This document shows, in pieces, positions 6,901-10,278 of a DNA stretch of 10,278 nt. Every line of letters begins with the position of its first letter. Within the stretch, counting starts at the first letter, position 1. The position numbers and the translations under genes are program-made. Below the pieces are notes generated by a model. That model worked only from the letters and a program-made list of their open reading frames with translations, did no database searches and had not been told where the DNA came from. Origin of the DNA: Fen-1077 sp964462865 (GTDB lineage: Bacteria; Chloroflexota; Dehalococcoidia; Dehalococcoidales; RBG-16-60-22); contig CAYWZO010000060.1 of the NCBI GenBank assembly GCA_964462865.1, positions 1-10,278 on the forward strand, given 5' to 3'.

Positions 6901-7692
6901 CTACTGCCTTTTTACACTCGGTTGCCGGCTCGCCGCCATGAGCTTGTCGTAAATATTCCGGACCTCGGCTACAGTCCGCGGGCTGGCGGTGAAAAGGGAT
7001 TTATCGGTGAGGTCGGCTTCCGTAATCGCCGGGTCATAAGAAATATATCCGAGTATTTCAATACCGGGTAGATTGGTCTCGATGAACTGCCGGTCTGACT
7101 CGCTCCTTATCTTGTTACCCACGATAACGGGGCTCTGCACGCCGAGGTCTTTGGCCAGCTTGATAATGGTCTGGGCGGTCTCGATGCTCCTCCGGCCAGG
7201 CTCCACCACGATTATCAGCCTGTCCACGGCCTTGGTGGTGCCCCGTGACAGGTGCTCGATACCAGCCTCCATGTCCATAACGACCACTTCGTCCCTTTGC
7301 AGGAGCAGATGGGAGAGTAGCGCCTGCAGCAAGGCACCTTCCGGGCAATAGCAGCCGGTGCCGCCTCTTTTTATCCGCCCCATTACCATCAACCTGATGC
7401 CGTCTCGCCGGACGGAATATTCCTCCGGCAGGTCGTCCACGCGGGGGTTCAACTTGAAAAAAGAGCCGGACTGGCCGGGGCGGACCCCTACCCGCTCTTC
7501 GATGAGGTCGCTCATTTCAGAGATGGGCGTTATTTTATACGGGTCAGTAAATCCGAGGGTGGCAGCTAGGTTAGCGTCGGGGTCGGCGTCAATGGCGATA
7601 ACGGAAAAGCCGGATTCAGCGAAGATTTGGGAAAGGAAAGCAGAGAGAAGGGTTTTGCCGACGCCACCTTTACCGCTAATCGCTATCTTCAT
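6901..7692 (-). CDS. CooC/AcsF-type nickel-insertion ATPase (second paralogue)
   Basis: Same ATPase family as the gene at 4118-4891: MinD-like, expected to work as a nucleotide-dependent dimer that binds nickel between subunits. The 263-residue product has GKGGVGKT at 7-14, AIDADPDANLAATLG (33-47), CxC at Cys114/Cys116 (GCYCPEG), and DMEAGIEHLSRGTT for the Walker B/switch II region. It is the more canonical CooC by its Walker A. It is the first gene of the minus-strand operon, read from the divergent control region, with a leader of roughly 87 bases. The ribosome site before the ATG at 7692 is weak (CAGGG about six bases upstream), unlike most genes downstream. A role for acetyl-CoA synthase (AcsF) rather than CODH (CooC) is possible; two paralogues in one cluster suggest a division of clients. 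Confidence 0.9.
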   Translation of the reverse strand: MKIAISGKGGVGKTLLSAFLSQIFAESGFSVIAIDADPDANLAATLGFTDPYKITPISEMSDLIEERVGVRPGQSGSFFKLNPRVDDLPEEYSVRRDGIRLMVMGRIKRGGTGCYCPEGALLQALLSHLLLQRDEVVVMDMEAGIEHLSRGTTKAVDRLIIVVEPGRRSIETAQTIIKLAKDLGVQSPVIVGNKIRSESDRQFIETNLPGIEILGYISYDPAITEADLTDKSLFTASPRTVAEVRNIYDKLMAASRQPSVKRQ

Positions 7693-7785
7693 GCAGACCC
7701 TGTATCACGCCCGAACGTGCCAGTTAATTATCCGGGGGAAGCACCGAAAATCGAAAAGACAAATTACCCTGCTGCCCAAGCAATT

Positions 7786-7814
7786 AGTTTATCGTATGCC
7801 AATATAAAAGTCAA
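7786..7814 (-). promoter_or_regulatory. Candidate sigma-70 promoter for the acetyl-CoA pathway operon
   Basis: Read on the minus strand: TTGACT (7814-7809), a 17-base spacer, then TAAACT (7791-7786). That is five of six and four of six matches to the consensus. It would start transcription near 7779 and give a leader of about 87 bases before the first CooC-type gene. Seen in sequence; function inferred. Confidence 0.6.
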
Positions 7815-7825
7815 GATAAGGATGT

Positions 7826-7878
7826 ACCGCGGGTCTAAAACTTTAGGCCTACAGGTTTTAAGCATGTCCGCCCGCGGT
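7826..7878. repeat. Nested palindromes between the divergent promoters, possible shared operator
   Basis: Three nearly co-centred symmetric elements: outer arms ACCGCGGG (7826-7833) and CCCGCGGT (7871-7878), inner arms TAAAAC (7836-7841) and GTTTTA (7855-7860), and a central perfect palindrome TAGGCCTA (7844-7851). Centres lie at about 7852, 7848 and 7847.5. The element fills the space between the two promoters. It may be an operator for a dimeric regulator; if included in a transcript it could also fold. I match it to no known riboswitch. Confidence 0.5.
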
Positions 7879-7907
7879 TGTCTTTTCAAGGGCGAGTAAA
7901 TTACAAT
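7878..7907 (+). promoter_or_regulatory. Candidate sigma-70 promoter for the DUF1847 operon
   Basis: TTGTCT (7878-7883), an 18-base spacer, then TACAAT (7902-7907): four of six and five of six matches to the consensus. Transcription would start near 7914, about 25 bases before the ATG at 7939. The right arm of the nearby inverted repeat ends on the first base of the -35 box, so a protein bound there could block it. Confidence 0.55.
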
Positions 7908-7938
7908 AAATTCAAAGACATCTCAAAGGAGTAAGCCT

Positions 7939-8640
7939 ATGGCGAAGAATAACTATCCCAGGTGCGCAAAATGTCCCACCCGTGTTTGTGAAAATCAAGG
8001 CCGAAAGGCAGGTGAAGGCCCGCCCTCTTTACTGAAAGTGCCCGCTTTCTGTCCCATGAAGCTCATGCCGGAGGTGTACCCCGCGGCGATGAAGGAGTAT
8101 GATATACCCCGTGTCAAAGAGTTCGCCCGCAGGGCCTCGGTGCAGGAGTTCCAGTGCTACGAGCGCCTGCCCGACGGGCGGCGGACGAGACTGCCCCGCA
8201 TCGAGGAGCTGATACAGTTCGCCCGGAAATGCGGTTACCGGCGGCTCGGTCTGGCCCACTGTGGGGGGCTGATGTATGAGGCTGGCCTGGTGACCGATAT
8301 TCTGGAAGCTAACGGGTTCCAGGTCGCGTCCGTGCAGTGTAAGACGGGCGCTGTCCCTAAAGAGCGTATCGGCATCGCCCCGGACGAGAAAATCGCCGGG
8401 CCGGAGGCGTGGGAGACCATGTGCAATCCCATCGCCCAGGCAATGATTGTCAATCAGGCCGGCGTGGACCTGGCGGTGATGCTGGGGCTATGTATCGGCC
8501 ATGATACGCTTTTCATCAGGTATTGCGATGTCCCGCTCACGGTACTGGCCGTTAAAGACAGGGTCACGGGGCACAATCCGCTGGCGGCGGTTTATGCTTC
8601 CGCGACCTATTACCGTCGGTTGAGGAGTAAAATAGACTAG
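7939..8640 (+). CDS. DUF1847 family cysteine-rich, probably metal-binding protein
   Basis: Function unknown. I recognise the family (DUF1847, often annotated as a metal-binding protein) from the N-terminal cysteine cluster and the C-terminal GLCIGHDTLF...LAVKDRVTGHNP region. The 233-residue product has eleven cysteines: 9, 12 and 17 (CAKCPTRVC, zinc-finger or Fe-S-like), 38, 73, 98, 108 (AHCGG), 134, 162, 185 (GLCIGHD) and 196. A Rossmann-like segment, RRLGLAHCGGLMYEAG, covers about 101-116. There is no signal peptide or membrane segment, so it is cytoplasmic. The ATG has AAAGGAG seven bases upstream. It is the first gene of the plus-strand operon, divergent from the acetyl-CoA operon and possibly sharing its control. 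Redox sensing, a metal chaperone or a methyl/sulfur transfer role are all conceivable; none is shown. Confidence 0.85.
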   Translation: MAKNNYPRCAKCPTRVCENQGRKAGEGPPSLLKVPAFCPMKLMPEVYPAAMKEYDIPRVKEFARRASVQEFQCYERLPDGRRTRLPRIEELIQFARKCGYRRLGLAHCGGLMYEAGLVTDILEANGFQVASVQCKTGAVPKERIGIAPDEKIAGPEAWETMCNPIAQAMIVNQAGVDLAVMLGLCIGHDTLFIRYCDVPLTVLAVKDRVTGHNPLAAVYASATYYRRLRSKID

Positions 8641-8663
8641 AATATCCCGGGAGGTGCGGTAAA

Positions 8664-8969
8664 ATGGCGATAATAGACATCAGCGTGGTGCCCGTAGGCA
8701 CACAGTCACCCTCTGTCAGTCATTACGTGGCCGGGGCCGTCAGGATTTTAAAGGATGAGCCCGGCATCAAGTATGAGCTCACGGCCATGAACACTATTAT
8801 CCAGGGTGACCTCGATACTCTCCTGGCCCTGGCGCGGAGGATGCACCGCTCCGCTTTCGATGCCGGGGCGAAAAGGGTGGTGACCACCATCCGCATCGAC
8901 GAGCGCCGCGACAAGCCCCTGAACATGGAAGGTAAAATAAAAGCCGTCAAAGAAAAATTGAACAAGTAA
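8664..8969 (+). CDS. MTH1187-family thiamine-binding protein (DUF77 / YkoF-like)
   Basis: Small cytoplasmic protein of 101 residues, the usual size for this family. The fold is a ferredoxin-like domain that oligomerises; members have been reported to bind thiamine or related compounds. Seen: the opening beta strand IIDISVVPVGTQSPSVSHYV (3-22), YELTAMNTIIQGDLDTLL (37-54), the helix HRSAFDAGAKRVVTTIRIDER, and a lysine-rich C-terminal helix. The ATG at 8664 has GGGAGGTG about eight bases upstream and lies 23 bases after the DUF1847 gene, so the two are very likely co-transcribed. Why a thiamine binder sits next to the acetyl-CoA pathway is not clear; pyruvate:ferredoxin oxidoreductase needs thiamine diphosphate, but this is only an idea. 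Confidence 0.88.
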   Translation: MAIIDISVVPVGTQSPSVSHYVAGAVRILKDEPGIKYELTAMNTIIQGDLDTLLALARRMHRSAFDAGAKRVVTTIRIDERRDKPLNMEGKIKAVKEKLNK

Positions 8970-8983
8970 AGGAGGGCGGGCGT

Positions 8984-9793
8984 ATTTTCTGGGTATTGCT
9001 GGCCGGTATTGGCCTTTTTGTCGGTGCCTTCGGCACGCTTATCGGCGTCGCCGGTGGTTTTTTGCTGGTACCCATCCTGCTCTTTCTCTATCCCGAAGAG
9101 ACTCCGGCCAGTATCACCAGCGTGACCCTGACCGTGGCCTTTTTCAACGCCCTGTCCGGTTCCATCGCTTACGGCCGCCTGAAGCGCATTGACTACCGTT
9201 CCGGCCTTCTCTTCGCGTTGACGGCCATACCGGGGGCCATCCTCGGCGCTTTCATCGTTATTTATTTAAGCCGGGGCATCTTCCAGTATATCTTCGGGTC
9301 AATTCTTATTATTATAGCGGCTTACCTGCTGGCACGTCCTGGCAAAAAGTTGACTGGCAGGTTCCTGCTGCAGTGCGCAACTTCCCGCCGCCTGACCGAC
9401 GCGGAGCGAAATGAGTACCATTACACTTTCAACCTGCCCCTCGGAATGTTGATTGCCTTTTTTGTGGGCGTCCTCTCCAGCCTGCTGGGTATCGGCGGCG
9501 GGGTTATCCACGTGCCGGCCTTGGTGCAGGTTCTGGGTTTTCCCGCCCATATCGCCACGGCCACCTCGAATTTTATCATCGGGATAACCACTTTCAGCGC
9601 CATTGGCACCCACCTGGCGGTGGGGACGTACGCCACGGAAGTCGGCCGGGTGGTGGTGCTTTCCGCCGGGGCGGTCGTCGGGGCCCAGTTTGGCGCCCGT
9701 CTTTCGCAGCGGGTGACCGGTGTTTTGATTGTCCGGCTGCTGGCGGTAGCTCTGGCCATCGTGGCATTGCGTCTGTTAATTGCCCCCCTTTAA
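8984..9793 (+). CDS. TauE/SafE-family membrane transporter, probable ATT start
   Basis: Inner-membrane permease of the TauE/SafE family, whose members are linked to export or uptake of sulfite, sulfonates and other small organic anions; the substrate here is unknown. Two repeated halves each carry the family glycine motif: GTLIGVAGGFLLVP near the N-terminus and SSLLGIGGGVIHVP in the second half. About seven or eight hydrophobic segments are visible, split by a polar loop (about residues 115-145) rich in Arg, Asp and Glu. The frame has no ATG, GTG or TTG near the ribosome site AAGGAGG (8969-8975). TTG at 8996 is 20 bases away, too far, whereas ATT at 8984 is 8 bases away and gives a normal hydrophobic start (MFWVLLAGIG). 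I therefore choose ATT, giving 269 residues; with TTG it would be 265. It follows the thiamine-binding gene by 14 bases. Confidence 0.85.
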   Translation: MFWVLLAGIGLFVGAFGTLIGVAGGFLLVPILLFLYPEETPASITSVTLTVAFFNALSGSIAYGRLKRIDYRSGLLFALTAIPGAILGAFIVIYLSRGIFQYIFGSILIIIAAYLLARPGKKLTGRFLLQCATSRRLTDAERNEYHYTFNLPLGMLIAFFVGVLSSLLGIGGGVIHVPALVQVLGFPAHIATATSNFIIGITTFSAIGTHLAVGTYATEVGRVVVLSAGAVVGAQFGARLSQRVTGVLIVRLLAVALAIVALRLLIAPL

Positions 9794-9832
9794 ATTTTAT
9801 TTTTATTGAGGTACTATAAGGATGGAGTAATT

Positions 9833-10278
9833 ATGGAAATTAAAATTACCACTTTGAGCGAAAACTCGGCGACCAACGAGTACCTGGCCGAGTGGGGCTT
9901 GAGCATGTTTATCGAGGCCGACGGCCTGAAAGTGCTGTTCGATACCGGCTCGGGTGTCGCCGCCGTGCATAACGCCCGGCTCATGGGGATTGATTTCAAA
10001 CAGGTCGATAAAATCGTTATCAGCCATGCGCACCATGACCATACCGGCGGACTGCGTGATGTATTGAGGATAATGAGAAAAGAGGTCGAAGTCATTGCTC
10101 ATCCGGATATCTGGGCCTCCAAGTACGGCCGCCGCAGCAAAGAACCGGTGCATTTCGCCGGAGTACACTTCCGCCGGGAGCTGCTGGAAAACCTGGGGGC
10201 GCGCTTTAACCTGACCCGCGAGCCCGTCCGCCTGACCCCGCATTTCCACACCACCGGCGAGATTCCCATGGTCTCGGG
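9833..10278 (+). CDS. COG1237-type metallo-beta-lactamase-fold hydrolase, C-terminus cut by window edge
   Basis: The first 148 residues of a metal-dependent hydrolase of the beta-lactamase superfamily; the full family is usually about 250-280 long. Seen: FDTGSG at 37-42, the metal-binding HxHxDH at 65-70 (SHAHHDHTGG), and TPHFHTTGEIP near the edge, typical of the COG1237 branch. Members are often annotated as a dihydropterin / ribofuranosylaminobenzene-phosphate synthase after a methanogen protein; that function should not be assumed here. The ATG at 9833 has GGAG five bases upstream; an ATG at 9822 runs straight into a stop. The gap after the transporter is 39 bases without an obvious terminator, so it probably belongs to the same operon. 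Confidence 0.9.
   Translation, partial: MEIKITTLSENSATNEYLAEWGLSMFIEADGLKVLFDTGSGVAAVHNARLMGIDFKQVDKIVISHAHHDHTGGLRDVLRIMRKEVEVIAHPDIWASKYGRRSKEPVHFAGVHFRRELLENLGARFNLTREPVRLTPHFHTTGEIPMVS

Noticed and set aside
7826..7878. Riboswitch upstream of the DUF1847 gene
   Set aside because: The symmetry would allow a folded RNA, but the element lies upstream of the best plus-strand promoter, so it would not be transcribed from it, and it resembles no riboswitch class I know.
7627..7899. Plus-strand open frame running into the control region
   Set aside because: Its first part is antisense to the CooC-type gene, and the rest crosses the promoters and palindromes. No ribosome site or family resemblance.
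9299..9759. Minus-strand open frames of 104 and 112 codons
   Set aside because: Both are antisense to the TauE/SafE transporter, with low-complexity composition expected of a shadow frame.

Overview
The window is a Wood-Ljungdahl (reductive acetyl-CoA) gene cluster from an anaerobic bacterium, facing a second short operon across a divergent control region. There are twelve protein genes and no RNA gene, CRISPR array or mobile element that I can see. The longest non-coding stretch is 246 bases (7693-7938).

Minus strand, reading from 7692 down to 1: a CooC/AcsF-type ATPase, formate-tetrahydrofolate ligase (fhs), a second CooC-type ATPase, methenyl-THF cyclohydrolase (fchA), methylene-THF dehydrogenase (folD), an unrecognised 72-residue protein, the small subunit of the corrinoid iron-sulfur protein (acsD), and the first 427 residues of the nickel carbon monoxide dehydrogenase (cooS/acsA), cut by the left edge. 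Fhs, FchA and FolD carry formate to methylene-THF. AcsD carries the methyl group towards acetyl-CoA synthase, and CooS supplies CO or oxidises it. The two ATPases probably load nickel into CODH and/or acetyl-CoA synthase. Methylene-THF reductase, the methyltransferase AcsE, AcsC and AcsB are not in the window; some may lie beyond the left edge.

Plus strand, from 7939 to the right edge: a cysteine-rich DUF1847 protein, an MTH1187-family thiamine-binding protein, a TauE/SafE-family membrane transporter, and the first 148 residues of a COG1237-type metallo-beta-lactamase-fold hydrolase. Close spacing suggests one operon. Its link to the acetyl-CoA pathway is unknown.

The 246-base gap between the operons holds one good candidate promoter for each direction, with nested palindromes between them, so the two operons may share a regulator.

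The most notable protein observation is in FolD. The active-site lysine of the family (Lys54 in E. coli, Lys56 in human) is leucine here, in an ungapped stretch where the other key residues (Tyr50, Gln98, Asp121) keep the E. coli numbering. This predicts loss of the cyclohydrolase half-reaction, which the adjacent fchA would supply.

Organism: a bacterial-type CODH, a formate-THF ligase resembling the eukaryotic C1-THF synthase domain, and moderately high GC (judged by eye) fit an uncultured Chloroflexota such as Dehalococcoidia. This is a low-confidence guess; another anaerobic acetogen-like or sulfate-reducing lineage is possible.
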